Numbered from the stretch's first letter, positions 1 through 8,520 are shown. The stretch: 64,000 nucleotides of DNA from Amphibacillus xylanus NBRC 15112 (GCF_000307165.1 NC_018704.1:1674001-1738000); one strand, 5' to 3'. Translations and numbers: made by a program. Notes: generated from the letters alone by a model not told the origin.

Positions 1-1
1 T

Positions 2-646
2 ATGAAAACAGTTATGGATGAGCCAAGAACGGCTTATCACCCAGGTAAAGTGAATGAGCGATTTTATCAATTCGCGAAAGATTGTGGGTTTGAAGTTAGG
101 CCTTGTATAGCAGGAAGACCACGAACAAAAGCTAAAGTAGAAGCACCTATGAAGCTATTAGATGAGATTCATGCCTATCAAGGGAAATTTAATTATGAGG
201 AATTACACTCTTTTGTACAGGAACTAAGCAATCGAGTAAACAGTCAATATCATCAAGGAACAGGTAAAATACCGATATTACATCTTAAAAAAGAAAGAAA
301 CCTCTTAAACCCATTACCACATAGGAAAATAAGAGATTTCTATAAGATAGATCACATACCTGTAAAAGTAAACACTTCCAATATGGTTTCATTTAAGTCC
401 AATTTGTATTCTGTACCACCAGGATACGTTGGTAAAACCGTAGGTTTACAGGTATACGATAATAAAATTCATGTTTATTATAACACGGATTTAATTGCGG
501 AACATCCCATAAGTAATCAAAAGATGAACTTCAAAGAAACACATTATATTGAAAGTTTATCCAAGCAACTTCACTATAAGGATGACATTGAAGAACTAGC
601 AATAAGAAATTTATCCGCAATTAGTGAGGTGTATAAAAATGAATAG
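2..646 (+). CDS. istA: IS21 transposase IstA, C-terminal part (5' partial)
   Basis: Partial IstA-type DDE transposase of the IS21 family. The visible 214 residues begin inside the integrase core: GRPRTKAKVEAPMK near residues 38-51 holds the conserved K-x-K-x-E, whose Glu is the last acidic catalytic residue. The rest is the C-terminal beta-rich domain with the YSVPPGYVGKTV motif (about residues 136-147). IstA catalyses strand transfer with the IstB ATPase. The first ATG at base 2 is only an internal Met; the true start lies upstream of the window. Its stop codon overlaps the istB start by 8 bp, as is usual for this pair. Confidence 0.93.
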   Translation: MKTVMDEPRTAYHPGKVNERFYQFAKDCGFEVRPCIAGRPRTKAKVEAPMKLLDEIHAYQGKFNYEELHSFVQELSNRVNSQYHQGTGKIPILHLKKERNLLNPLPHRKIRDFYKIDHIPVKVNTSNMVSFKSNLYSVPPGYVGKTVGLQVYDNKIHVYYNTDLIAEHPISNQKMNFKETHYIESLSKQLHYKDDIEELAIRNLSAISEVYKNE

Positions 647-1394
647 TAGCTATACGAAACTTATGGAAAATCTAAAATACCTAAAATTAAATCAAATGAT
701 GATTCATTTAGATGAAACAATCGATTTTATGAACAACAATGATTTATCTTTTGTAGATGCCCTCATTAAATTAACGGATTATGAGATTGATATGAAAGAA
801 TTTAATATGATTAAATCGATGGTAAAAGTGGCAGCCTTCCCGCATTTAAAGGAAATAAAAGACTTTGATTTCTCCTTTCAACCATCGATTAACAAAGAAC
901 AAATACTAGATTTTACATCGCTACGTTTTATTGAACAAAAGGAAAACATCGTCTTTTTAGGCTCAAGTGGAGTAGGTAAAACCCATTTAGCAACATCGAT
1001 AGGAATCGCAGCAGCAAAGAAGAGAAACAGTACGTATTTTATTAAGTGCAATGACTTAATATTAAACTTAAAGAAAGCGAAACTTGAAAACCGATTAGAA
1101 ACACGCTTAAAACATTACGCAAGATATAAATTACTCATCATCGATGAAATCGGTTATCTTCCAATTGATGAAGATGACGCAAAGCTCTTCTTTCAATTAA
1201 TTGATATGCGTTATGAAAAGAAAAGCACCATCTTTACAACGAATGCGAGCTTTAAATCATGGGGCGAAATTTTTCAAGATCCTAGACTAGCAAATGCCAT
1301 TTTGGATAGGATTCTTCACCATGCGACGGTTGTTAATATTGTAGGAGATTCTTATCGTCTCAAAGATCATATTCAAACGGAGAATAAGTCGTAA
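639..1394 (+). CDS. istB: IS21 helper ATPase IstB
   Basis: DnaC/DnaA-like AAA+ ATPase that assists IstA in target choice and transposition. Walker A GSSGVGKTHLA and Walker B LLIIDEIGYLP are both intact, and the 251-aa length is normal for the family. Start chosen at the ATG at 639, preceded by GAGGTG at 626-631, rather than an in-frame codon further upstream that would add MRCIK. Overlaps the istA stop by 8 bp, implying translational coupling. Reading frame and motifs are intact, so the element may still be active if the left part is intact too. Confidence 0.93.
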   Translation: MNSSYTKLMENLKYLKLNQMMIHLDETIDFMNNNDLSFVDALIKLTDYEIDMKEFNMIKSMVKVAAFPHLKEIKDFDFSFQPSINKEQILDFTSLRFIEQKENIVFLGSSGVGKTHLATSIGIAAAKKRNSTYFIKCNDLILNLKKAKLENRLETRLKHYARYKLLIIDEIGYLPIDEDDAKLFFQLIDMRYEKKSTIFTTNASFKSWGEIFQDPRLANAILDRILHHATVVNIVGDSYRLKDHIQTENKS

Positions 1395-1404
1395 GTTCAT
1401 AAAG

Positions 1405-1436
1405 CTATTAGGTATGGCTTCCGCCATACTCAATAG
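1405..1436 (+). terminator. Hairpin after istB
   Basis: Inverted repeat directly after istB: CTATT/AATAG outer arms and GTATGGC/GCCATAC inner arms. No long T run follows, so it may be a weak terminator or only a structural hairpin of the IS right end. Confidence 0.5.
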
Positions 1437-1461
1437 CCCAAACTTGTACATCGTTAAACAA

Positions 1462-1620
1462 TCAAAAGTGAGCATTCTTATCTTGACATTTATATAGTAA
1501 ACCATCTAACTCTCGACTAATCTCAATGGACTCTTTGCTAGAAAACCCTTTTTCTATAGCAACCTCGATCATACTACGACGCAAATTTTCAATTCTAAAT
1601 AGCAAATCTGTTGCATTCAA
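1462..1620 (-). pseudogene. Spo0E-like aspartyl phosphatase, 3' end replaced by IS21
   Basis: A short minus-strand reading frame of 52 codons from TTG at 1620 (GGAGGT 6-7 nt upstream) to a TGA at 1462-1464. It reads IENLRRSMIEVAIEKG and then SRELDGLLYK, which matches the Spo0E family pattern (helix-loop-helix, then S-x-x-LD-x-LL). Spo0E-type proteins dephosphorylate Spo0A~P and so delay sporulation. The last codons, after LLYK, come from the IS21 terminus (1462-1488), which supplies the stop. Family members usually end soon after this motif, so the fused product might still fold; whether it is a pseudogene is open. An ATG at 1635 is an alternative start but lies within the ribosome site. Confidence 0.72.
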
Positions 1621-1857
1621 TCGAGTGACCTCCATTCTCTTCTTTCGAAATTATTGTAACATAATTATCATAAAAATGCTGATATAACACTTGCTTGTAT
1701 TATATAAAATTACCTCTAGATATGATAAACTAAACATAAGATTAATAAATTTCTGAAATTTCCTTGATTTTTAGGTTAGAAATCTATTTAACAACTTTTT
1801 ATCCTTTTTGTCTAGCGAATTTTACTTTTTAGAAATACACGAAGGGTTTGTTTTATC

Positions 1858-2364
1858 ATGAAGCGAAAACGGCGTCTAAATATGTTGTCAGTAACGATCT
1901 CAGTCATCATAATTTTAACATGTTATTATACTTTTACTTTTTCTCAAGTTATCGGTCAGAGTATGTCACCAACAATTAAACATGAACAATGGATTGTTTC
2001 AAATCGGATTTCTTATTGGTTCAATCAACCAAAACGAGGCGATATTGTCGTCATTAAGCACAAAGATCAAAAGTACGTAAAACGGATTATCGGCCTACCT
2101 AATGAAACTGTCGAAATTATTGATCAACAATTGTATATTGATGATGTCCCTTACACACAAAGATTTATTACAAATAAGAGCAGCTTTTGGACTCACGACA
2201 TTCCAAAAACTAAAGTTCCGAGTCATTCTTACTATGTATTAGGTGATAATCGAATAATGAGTAACGACAGTCGTTATGAGTTAGGATTTATTAATAAAGC
2301 TGACATTATTGGACGTGCTGAATTTATCATCTATCCACTATCAGATTGGAAAGTTATTCATTAA
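1858..2364 (+). CDS. lepB: Type I signal peptidase
   Basis: Membrane serine/lysine protease that removes signal peptides from secreted proteins. A basic N-terminus (MKRKRR) leads into one membrane segment (about residues 9-28). The catalytic motifs of family S26 are present in order: GQSMSPT with Ser35, KRGDIVV, KYVKRIIGLP with Lys75, and GDNR-x-x-SNDSR. Length 168 aa is typical for the single-span Bacillus Sip enzymes. GAAGGG precedes the ATG. It is first in a same-strand run with the zinc-ribbon protein, the HtrA-like protease and a lipoprotein, so it may serve that envelope cluster rather than general secretion. Confidence 0.92.
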   Translation: MKRKRRLNMLSVTISVIIILTCYYTFTFSQVIGQSMSPTIKHEQWIVSNRISYWFNQPKRGDIVVIKHKDQKYVKRIIGLPNETVEIIDQQLYIDDVPYTQRFITNKSSFWTHDIPKTKVPSHSYYVLGDNRIMSNDSRYELGFINKADIIGRAEFIIYPLSDWKVIH

Positions 2365-2381
2365 AAAGGCTGGTGATTATT

Positions 2382-3524
2382 ATGGCATATTGCCCGAAGT
2401 GCGGGGCTTCGGTCTATTCCGAGGAAATCTTCTGTGTAAATTGCGGTGAGAAATTACCTCATGATCTTGATCAAAGATTATATACAAACAAGTGGCGCTT
2501 TAAACATTTTATAATGCCAATTACAATCTTAAGTTTGATCATCATTATCACGATAGCCATTTACACTATTTATCATTATAAATTAAATGAAGCTAAGCTT
2601 GCTTATACAAAAGCTGAGGAAGCATTATTACTATCAGACTATCAATTAGCTAATCAATATATTGATGAATCAATTGAGACTTTACCTAGATTTAACCAAG
2701 CCCAGCAACTTAAGCAATTTACTCAATTCTCTGTCGAGATTCTTGACCAATTATCTGAGACAGATTCAAATCAAGATAAGTTACGATTAATCATCCAGGC
2801 TAAAAATGATTTAGCACACTTTACTGGTGAGGCTGTCGACATCTTTAGGCAACAGCTTTTATCTACACAAGCAGAGATTCAAATCGAAATGGTAAAAGCA
2901 AGATTAGCTCAAAACCCATCAGTTGACGATTTACCGCTGCTACTTTGGGAAGCAAATAGCATTCAAGATCCTGAAGCTTATCAGCTAGTTAGACGTATTA
3001 GAGATCAACTTATCGCTCATACAACTGATCAAGCATATCAATATTTAAATAAAAACCAATTTTCCCAAGCACAGAGTATCGTCGAAAATGGATTATACTA
3101 TGCCCCTAATGATCTAAAATTATCAAGCTTGCTAAACTCGATTGAAAAGGAAAAAGCAGCCTTTATTGCTACACAAGAAGAGCGATTAGAACAAGCATTT
3201 TATCAGTATGAAGTGGAACAACAAGTCAATCAAAATGAAGCAATTGAAGAACTGGAGATTGACTTTAAAGTAAATAGTGACGATCAATTAGTTGTATCAG
3301 GACAATTGAAAAGTGTAGCAACTGTTCCGATCCATGCTATTTTTGTTCACTACACATTGTTTGATGATGAATTAAATGAACTTAAATCAAATGAAATCTA
3401 TGTTTATCCTGAAACATTGTATCCTGGTGAAATTGGGAAATTTGATCATATCCATTTTGATCAAGAATTAATTGATAAAACAACTAGTGTGCAAGTTACT
3501 TCTATCACTTGGTTGCTCCAATAA
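2382..3524 (+). CDS. Zinc-ribbon, single-pass membrane protein with FxLYD-like C-terminus
   Basis: 380-aa protein of no assigned function. A zinc ribbon (C4-x2-C7, C18-x2-C21) sits at the cytoplasmic N-terminus, followed by one membrane segment at about residues 43-64. The extracellular part begins with a helical region resembling TPR repeats (about 70-290) and ends with a beta domain (about 300-380) that resembles FxLYD/TcaA-type domains (VSGQLKSVATVPIHAIFV, then YPGEIGKF). The start is the ATG at 2382, so the zinc ribbon begins MAYCPKCG; an upstream in-frame codon overlaps lepB and lacks a ribosome site. Bacillus YvbJ and staphylococcal TcaA share the zinc ribbon-membrane-sensor layout; this is likeness of architecture, not proven orthology. 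Confidence 0.78.
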   Translation: MAYCPKCGASVYSEEIFCVNCGEKLPHDLDQRLYTNKWRFKHFIMPITILSLIIIITIAIYTIYHYKLNEAKLAYTKAEEALLLSDYQLANQYIDESIETLPRFNQAQQLKQFTQFSVEILDQLSETDSNQDKLRLIIQAKNDLAHFTGEAVDIFRQQLLSTQAEIQIEMVKARLAQNPSVDDLPLLLWEANSIQDPEAYQLVRRIRDQLIAHTTDQAYQYLNKNQFSQAQSIVENGLYYAPNDLKLSSLLNSIEKEKAAFIATQEERLEQAFYQYEVEQQVNQNEAIEELEIDFKVNSDDQLVVSGQLKSVATVPIHAIFVHYTLFDDELNELKSNEIYVYPETLYPGEIGKFDHIHFDQELIDKTTSVQVTSITWLLQ

Positions 3525-3542
3525 GATGCTGGAGGTTAGTAA

Positions 3543-4667
3543 ATGCAAAAGCAAAAGAAAGCAACTATAATTTTTTTAAGTTTATTAATTTTAATCTTTG
3601 GACTAGCCTTCATCTTGTTCTTTATTAATAGTCTTCAAAAGCAGGATATAGATGTCGGTCAGCCATTAGTTATTTATCAAGAGCAGATCTTAGATACAGA
3701 TAATTTACAGCATCTCATTCACGAAGCGCAAAAGAGTGTCGTACAAATCAATGTACAAACTCGGAACACTGAACGGGTAGGTTCTGGATTTTTATATAAT
3801 TCACGTGGTGATATTATGACGAATGCACACGTCATTAAAGATGCAATCTCAATTGAAGTCACCATGTCAAATGCTGAAACATACCCTGCAGCTATTGTTG
3901 GACTAGGAGAAGATAAAGATATCGCGGTCATTAGAGTTCCGCAATTAATTAATTATCAACCCATTGAAATTGAAGCAACCGATCAGTATCAGCCAGGTAC
4001 TGAAATATTAGCAGTAGGTAGTCCACTTGGCTTCCAAAATACTGTATCAATTGGGATTATCTCCGGTGTAGATCGTTCGTTTGATATTAATGGTTATAAT
4101 TATGAAAATGTCTATCAAATATCTGCTAATATTACTCATGGTAATAGTGGGGGACCATTGATAAATCGTGAAACTGGAAAAGTTATTGGGATAAATTCAG
4201 CTGGGATAGAGGAAAGCGATATTGGATTTAGTATTCCGATTCCAACTATAATTGATGATGTAACTGAATGGTCAACATCGATTACAAATGATCAATTAAC
4301 ATTTCCAACTCGGGTCCAAAACCTAACACCAGATCCTGAGGTATTTGAAGAAGAAGCCCTTTATCTTATTGATTATTTCTTTAATAGCTTAGCAATTAAT
4401 GATTATATTAATGCTTACACTTTACTAGGCAGTAGTTTACATAGTGAACTTGATTATCCTAGTTTTAGATCGAGTTACGTCCATTTTAGAAATTTAAGTT
4501 TATTAAATAGTGAAATTATAAATTCAACAAGTGAAACAATTCAACTATCTGCTTCGATCCAATACGAAGATTTAAACGATTTAAACAATCTAAAAACAGC
4601 TAAATACACATTTACAATTGGATATGAGATAGATCAATTAAAGGTTTTAATGATTGAAAAAGAGTAA
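3543..4667 (+). CDS. Membrane-anchored trypsin-like serine protease (HtrA/DegP family, no PDZ)
   Basis: 374-aa S1C-type protease. One N-terminal membrane segment (residues 7-29) anchors it outside the cell. The triad is visible: His96 in MTNAHVI, Asp126 in EDKDIAVI and Ser202 in THGNSGGPL. HtrA proteins normally have a C-terminal PDZ domain; here the C-terminal 115 residues instead look like a small alpha/beta NTF2-like domain (YFFNSLAINDYINAYTLL). The role is probably degradation of misfolded or specific envelope proteins. GGAGG precedes the ATG, 18 bp after the zinc-ribbon gene, so co-transcription is likely. Confidence 0.88.
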   Translation: MQKQKKATIIFLSLLILIFGLAFILFFINSLQKQDIDVGQPLVIYQEQILDTDNLQHLIHEAQKSVVQINVQTRNTERVGSGFLYNSRGDIMTNAHVIKDAISIEVTMSNAETYPAAIVGLGEDKDIAVIRVPQLINYQPIEIEATDQYQPGTEILAVGSPLGFQNTVSIGIISGVDRSFDINGYNYENVYQISANITHGNSGGPLINRETGKVIGINSAGIEESDIGFSIPIPTIIDDVTEWSTSITNDQLTFPTRVQNLTPDPEVFEEEALYLIDYFFNSLAINDYINAYTLLGSSLHSELDYPSFRSSYVHFRNLSLLNSEIINSTSETIQLSASIQYEDLNDLNNLKTAKYTFTIGYEIDQLKVLMIEKE

Positions 4668-4701
4668 AATATTTTCACCCATATGAAAGGATGTGCCCTA
4701 A

Positions 4702-5393
4702 ATGAGAATGAGACTAATTCTCCTACTGTTAGTTATATTTTTATTTGGGTGTTCAAAAGAGGCACCAATTATCATTCAAGAGGAATCTGAATCATTAAAT
4801 GAAACTTTTATTGATCTGGTTGAGGAATTTGATAAAGAAGAGCGCATTCAATATTTGGAATTTACCCTGATCGATCAACAAATCAGTTTAAATATTGACA
4901 AAATCACATTGATCAAGAGCAAGCGATACAAGAAATGCAGCTCACACAAATCGTAAAACACACTCTCGATAATGTCTTTTTACTAAGTTTTGCATGTGAA
5001 AATAAAATGTGTTCTTACCTCTTAATTAATACAGATCATGAATATTCTCAACTACTAGCTGATCAAGCGAATATTATTAAAATCAAACCTTCCCCTGATC
5101 AGTCTTATTTATTCTTTCAATTTGATCGTAAAAGTAGTCAACATCCTTGGTCAACTAGTAAACTCATTATGATTGATCTTGAAAAGTGGGAAGAGATTCC
5201 TATTGAAGTCGTTAATGAACCTTTAATGACACTTAATACGTTTCAATGGCCAATTCATGAGATTGATTGGATAAATGATTCTGAAGTTACAGTAACTATT
5301 CCTGATATTGAAACAGCCACTACAGAACATTTAACAGAGTGGTATCATTCAGAAAATAAAGCAAAAAAGACGATCACTGTCATACCTAAATAG
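4702..5393 (+). pseudogene. Lipoprotein gene split by a frameshift
   Basis: Two overlapping frames (4702-4956 and the frame ending at 5393) look like one gene of about 230 codons. The first begins MRMRLILLLLVIFLFGCSKE, a lipoprotein signal with Cys17. The second is open from about 4899, after a TGA, and carries the rest. Frames join smoothly at GACAAAATC (about 4897-4905): one extra A, or a -1 slip on AAA, gives IDKNHIDQEQAIQEMQLTQ. No family is recognised. It could be a true mutation, a sequencing error or slippage. AAAGGATGTG precedes the start; it ends the lepB-protease run and is followed by a strong terminator. Confidence 0.68.
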
Positions 5394-5395
5394 TA

Positions 5396-5443
5396 AATCC
5401 ATTCCATTCTAAGTTTATCATTTAGAATGGAATGGATTTTTTT
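5396..5443 (+). terminator. Rho-independent terminator of the lepB-protease run
   Basis: Perfect 17-bp stem, 5396-5412 pairing with 5422-5438 (CCATTCCATTCTAA arm), followed by a T run. It closes the 1858-5393 gene run and separates it from the spoVA operon. Confidence 0.92.
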
Positions 5444-5528
5444 ATACGCTCACTCGATCGTATGATGTAATTTTCTGAATAAAAATAGGAATTATTCAAA
5501 ACCTACATAGCAGAGAGGTGAGGTAAAC

Positions 5529-5999
5529 GTGACAACTAAAAAAATTTATTACTTAACGATAGCCAGCTTATTCATTTTATTGCTTGTCGGATGTCAAAAT
5601 GATCAAGCAAGTCCCCCTACGACTGAAAATCAACAAAGCATTCAAAATATTAGTTACGTTAAACAAGATGGTGATCAAATTAACGCATCCGTTCGCAGAT
5701 TGTTTAAAGAAATTAACGAAATAACTAGCATCTCCAATCAGCAAGATATTCTAATGGCCATTCAAGTTAAACCATTATCGCAATTTAATGAACAAAAAAC
5801 CGCTGATGAAGTAGAAGCTTATTTAAGTAATACTTATTCAGACATGGAAGTAAACGTGTCATCAGACTATAAAATATTTCTTGAAATCAATCGATTAAAA
5901 AAGAAAATTGCTCAAAAATCGTTAAGCACAAATGAGATTAATGAAGCTTTTAATTCAATTAAAACACTCATTAATCCACCGTCAGATCAGGAGGAATAG
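5529..5999 (+). CDS. YhcN/YlaJ-family sporulation lipoprotein
   Basis: 156-aa lipoprotein: hydrophobic signal (about residues 5-20), lipobox LLVGC with Cys22, then a short acidic linker. The globular part (VKQDGDQINASVRRL onward) resembles the YhcN/YlaJ spore lipoproteins, which are made in the forespore and affect germination or the inner spore membrane. Starts with GTG at 5529 after GAGAGGTGAGG. It is 2 bp upstream of spoVAC and likely the first gene of the spoVA operon, which supports a spore role. Confidence 0.72.
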   Translation: MTTKKIYYLTIASLFILLLVGCQNDQASPPTTENQQSIQNISYVKQDGDQINASVRRLFKEINEITSISNQQDILMAIQVKPLSQFNEQKTADEVEAYLSNTYSDMEVNVSSDYKIFLEINRLKKKIAQKSLSTNEINEAFNSIKTLINPPSDQEE

Positions 6000-6001
6000 C
6001 A

Positions 6002-6463
6002 TTGAATAAAACAAATAAACAAAACTATCAACCACTTGCATCTAAACATGAAAAACAACGACCAGTGTTAAAAAATTGTATCCGAGCTTTTTTAGTTGGT
6101 GGGACGATCTGTTTTATTGGGCAATGTATTAGCTTCTTTTACATGTATTTCTTCGATTTTACCGAGGAAACAGTTGGAGATCCAACTACTGCAACACTTA
6201 TCTTTATCACAATGATTTTAACCGGATTAGGTGTCTATGATAAAATCGCACAATTTGCTGGAGCTGGAACTGCTGTACCTGTAACGGGCTTTGGTAATGC
6301 GGTCATCTCGGCTGCGATTGACCATAAGAGTGAAGGATTTGTTCAAGGTGTTGGCGGAAATATGTTTAAATTAGCTGGTTCAGTCATTCTCTTTGGAGTC
6401 TTTTCTGCATTTGTCGTCGCCTTAATTAAAACCATACTGATAAACTTAGGAGTGATTGGATGA
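6002..6463 (+). CDS. spoVAC: Stage V sporulation protein AC
   Basis: 153-aa integral membrane protein of the SpoVA channel, which moves Ca2+-dipicolinate into the forespore and out at germination; SpoVAC behaves as a mechanosensitive channel in Bacillus. Hydrophobic helices cover about residues 28-50, 60-78 and 118-150, and the glycine-rich FAGAGTAVPVTGFGN motif is characteristic of the AC/AE family. TTG start at 6002 with AGGAGG 7-8 nt upstream. The 3' end overlaps spoVAD by 4 bp. Confidence 0.95.
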   Translation: MNKTNKQNYQPLASKHEKQRPVLKNCIRAFLVGGTICFIGQCISFFYMYFFDFTEETVGDPTTATLIFITMILTGLGVYDKIAQFAGAGTAVPVTGFGNAVISAAIDHKSEGFVQGVGGNMFKLAGSVILFGVFSAFVVALIKTILINLGVIG

Positions 6464-7470
6464 AAATAGGTAAGCAAAGTTGGATTTTTAACGAAAAACC
6501 TGTCATATCTGCAGCGGCGACAGTAGCAGGCCCTTTTGAAGCTAACGGCAAATTGGCTAATGAAATTGATCTATTTCATAAAGATCTATATATGAATCAA
6601 CCAACTTATGAACAAGCACACCAACAATTAATTGAAGATGCAACAAAATTAACTGTTCAAAAAGCGGACTTACGCTTTCAGGATATCGACTTTTTTATTA
6701 GTGGTGATTTAATCAATCAAATGACACCGACGAACTTTGCATCTCGCACACACAAAATCCCTTTTATCGGTTCCTTTAATGCTTGTGCTACTTCAGCTGG
6801 GTCCCTAGCTTTGGCCGCATTAATGGTTAATTATAAAAGTGCAAACTATGTCATTACTGGAGCAGCTAGTCACAACGCAGCGGTTGAAAAGCAATTCCGA
6901 TATCCAACAGAATATGGCGCTCAAAAGCCGCCAACTGCACAGTGGACTGTTACAGGAGCAGGATTTGGTTTAGTCAGTCAGACTGGAACAGGACCTGTTG
7001 TGACAAGAGCAACAATTGGTCGAGTAATCGATTTAAATCAATCAGACCCTTTTAACATGGGTGCAGCAATGGCGCCAGCAGCCGCCGACACATTGAAAAA
7101 TCATTTAAAAGATCACCAGCTAACACTAGACCACTATGATCTTATTGTTACTGGTGACTTAGGTGAAATTGGCCGAAATTTATTAATTGACATTTTAAGA
7201 AAAGAACAAATTTACCTAAAAGAAGAACAATTAATTGATGCTGGTCTTTCGATCTATAGTCAAGATCAAAATGTGTTTTCTGGTGGCAGTGGTACAGGAT
7301 GCTCTGCATTGTATTTATATAGTCAGTTATATCGAAAGTTAAGTAATAAAGAGTTAAATCGGATTCTCTTTATTGCAACTGGCGCATTACTATCCCCGTT
7401 GTCAACTTTACAAAATCAATCCATTCCTGTCATAGCGCATGCAGTAGCAATTGAAAGCGAGGGTGTTTAA
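6460..7470 (+). CDS. spoVAD: Stage V sporulation protein AD
   Basis: 336-aa thiolase-fold protein on the spore inner membrane that binds dipicolinic acid for SpoVA transport. The [16 protein letters not shown] segment corresponds to the thiolase nucleophile region, and [19 protein letters not shown] lies near the C-terminus. Length is typical (338 aa in B. subtilis). ATGA overlap with spoVAC shows coupling. Confidence 0.95.
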   Translation: MKIGKQSWIFNEKPVISAAATVAGPFEANGKLANEIDLFHKDLYMNQPTYEQAHQQLIEDATKLTVQKADLRFQDIDFFISGDLINQMTPTNFASRTHKIPFIGSFNACATSAGSLALAALMVNYKSANYVITGAASHNAAVEKQFRYPTEYGAQKPPTAQWTVTGAGFGLVSQTGTGPVVTRATIGRVIDLNQSDPFNMGAAMAPAAADTLKNHLKDHQLTLDHYDLIVTGDLGEIGRNLLIDILRKEQIYLKEEQLIDAGLSIYSQDQNVFSGGSGTGCSALYLYSQLYRKLSNKELNRILFIATGALLSPLSTLQNQSIPVIAHAVAIESEGV

Positions 7471-7471
7471 A

Positions 7472-7822
7472 ATGGTTTTTCTATGGGCGTTTTTAGTCGG
7501 AGGATTCATTTGTGTTATTGGTCAGCTCATTATGGACTTATTTAAGAAGACTCCTGGATTTACATTAAGCCTGATGGTCGTTATTGGAGCCATTTTAGAT
7601 GGATTTGGTTTATATGAGCCCCTAATTGATTTTGCTGGAGCTGGAGCAACAGTACCTATTACAAGCTTTGGTAACTCACTTGTACACGGTGCATTACAAG
7701 AAGCTGAAATATATGGAATTATTGGTGTTGCTACGGGAATGTTTGAAGTCACTAGTTCAGGGATTTCTGCTGCGATTATTTTCGCCATGATTGGAGCACT
7801 TATTTTCAAGCCTAAAGGCTAA
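7472..7822 (+). CDS. spoVAE: Stage V sporulation protein AE
   Basis: 116-aa membrane protein of the SpoVA channel, paralogous to SpoVAC (shared [18 protein letters not shown] motif). Start chosen at ATG 7472, after GCGAGGGTG, 2 bp behind spoVAD; an upstream in-frame codon would overlap spoVAD by 20 bp without a ribosome site. spoVAA, AB and AF are not nearby, so this is the minimal C-D-E set found in many spore formers. Confidence 0.93.
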   Translation: MVFLWAFLVGGFICVIGQLIMDLFKKTPGFTLSLMVVIGAILDGFGLYEPLIDFAGAGATVPITSFGNSLVHGALQEAEIYGIIGVATGMFEVTSSGISAAIIFAMIGALIFKPKG

Positions 7823-7840
7823 TAAAGTAGTAACAAAATA

Positions 7841-7880
7841 AAAATCAGCCAATTATCAAAAAAGATATGGCTGATTTTTT
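7841..7880 (+). terminator. Terminator of the spoVA operon
   Basis: Stem AAATCAGCCA / TGGCTGATTT followed by T7. The ISL3-derived element begins 2 bp further on, its target duplication using the T run of this terminator. Confidence 0.9.
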
Positions 7881-7901
7881 TCGGTTGTACAATATATAAC
7901 G

Positions 7902-8144
7902 TTGGTGAGTTTGAAAACTAGTCTAAAAACTTTAAGAATACATTTACCATATATTCAGAATAGTTTTATTCACACATACGACAACGGTCGAATTGAAGGG
8001 ATTAACAACAAGATCAAGGTACTAAGTAAAGTCGCATACGGTTATCGAAATTTTTATAATTTCAAGAAACGAATGATGATTCACTTCAAGTATAAATCAA
8101 TAGAAACAAATTCGAGTAAAAAAATGCACAAAAACACGATATGA
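7902..8144 (+). pseudogene. ISL3 transposase C-terminal fragment (element A)
   Basis: About 80 codons matching the end of ISL3-family (DDE) transposases: HTYDNGRIEGINNKIKVLSK carries the final catalytic Glu, followed by YGYRNFYNFKKRMMIHFK. The zinc-finger N-terminus and first two catalytic Asp residues are missing, so no activity is possible. The same fragment recurs in elements C and D. Confidence 0.85.
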
Positions 8145-8297
8145 AGCAGCCATTTAATTTAAAAATGAAAAACAGCAGGTGAAATACACGAGACTCCTGC
8201 GGGAATAGCACGAGCTGAAGATCCACTAAGGCAAGCGCTCTATGCTTGCCTTAGTTAGCTAAAAGCCGTGCCCGCGGAAACATACTAAGATTAGTAG

Positions 8298-8520
8298 TAC
8301 AAGACCTAGGCCAGGTTTTGTGCTACTATTTTTTTATAGTAGAAGTGAAGTAAAGCCGAATCACGCTAAGGACCTTGAGTTCGACGATCGGAAACTGGCT
8401 AACTTCACTCCCTTATTTGAATCAACTTAGTATGTTGGGTCCCCAGAGACCGTGTATAAGAAAGTGGAATCGATAAGGTAAAGTGGAGACTTCTACAAAA
8501 ATATTAAGGAGGAGAAGAAA
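8298..8520 (+). ncRNA. Putative IS110 bridge RNA, copy 1
   Basis: The left end folds into three hairpins. First, 8293-8328 (GTAG/CTAC and ACCT/AGGT arms). Second, a target-loop candidate: AGTGAAGT 8344-8351 pairs with ACTTCACT 8402-8409 and AGCC 8354-8357 with GGCT 8397-8400; its loop holds CGGAAA (8389-8394), identical to the target left of the insertion, and CACGCT (8362-8367), near-complementary to the target right side. Third, a donor loop: CTTAGTATGTT (8426-8436) is the exact complement of the IS left terminus plus AA core, and TAAGAAA (8457-8463) equals the IS right terminus, around the hairpin GGTC/GACC (8438-8451). Recombination guidance by such an RNA is established for IS621; here it is inferred. 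RNA ends are estimated. Confidence 0.78.

Larger units (their letters stand above)
1..1488 (+). mobile_element. IS21-family insertion sequence, right part (left end outside window)
   Basis: The window opens inside istA, followed by istB and a right terminus. The right end is placed at 1488 because the bottom strand there begins TGTCAAGATAAG, the TG-start form expected of IS21 ends, and because sequence beyond it belongs to an interrupted spo0E-like gene. The left end and the other target-site copy are not in the window, so a target duplication cannot be checked. Confidence 0.85.

Noticed and set aside
1287-1505. Minus-strand reading frame spanning istB end and IS21 terminus
   Set aside because: Antisense shadow; the real gene on that strand is the spo0E-like frame in another register.
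4899-4935. Programmed -1 frameshift in the lipoprotein gene
   Set aside because: No classic heptameric slippery site with downstream hairpin is present; a simple indel is the more likely cause, so it is annotated as broken.
5455-5505. Sigma-G or sigma-F promoter before the spoVA lipoprotein
   Set aside because: A GTATG-like -35 is present, but no convincing -10 at the right distance was found, so no promoter was annotated.
8389-8394. Claim that the target loop alone proves programmed targeting of the hairpin
   Set aside because: The target-loop match is only 6 nt identical plus 5/6 complementary on the other side, which can occur by chance in about 220 nt. I rely on the 11-nt and 7-nt donor matches and treat the target match as supporting only.
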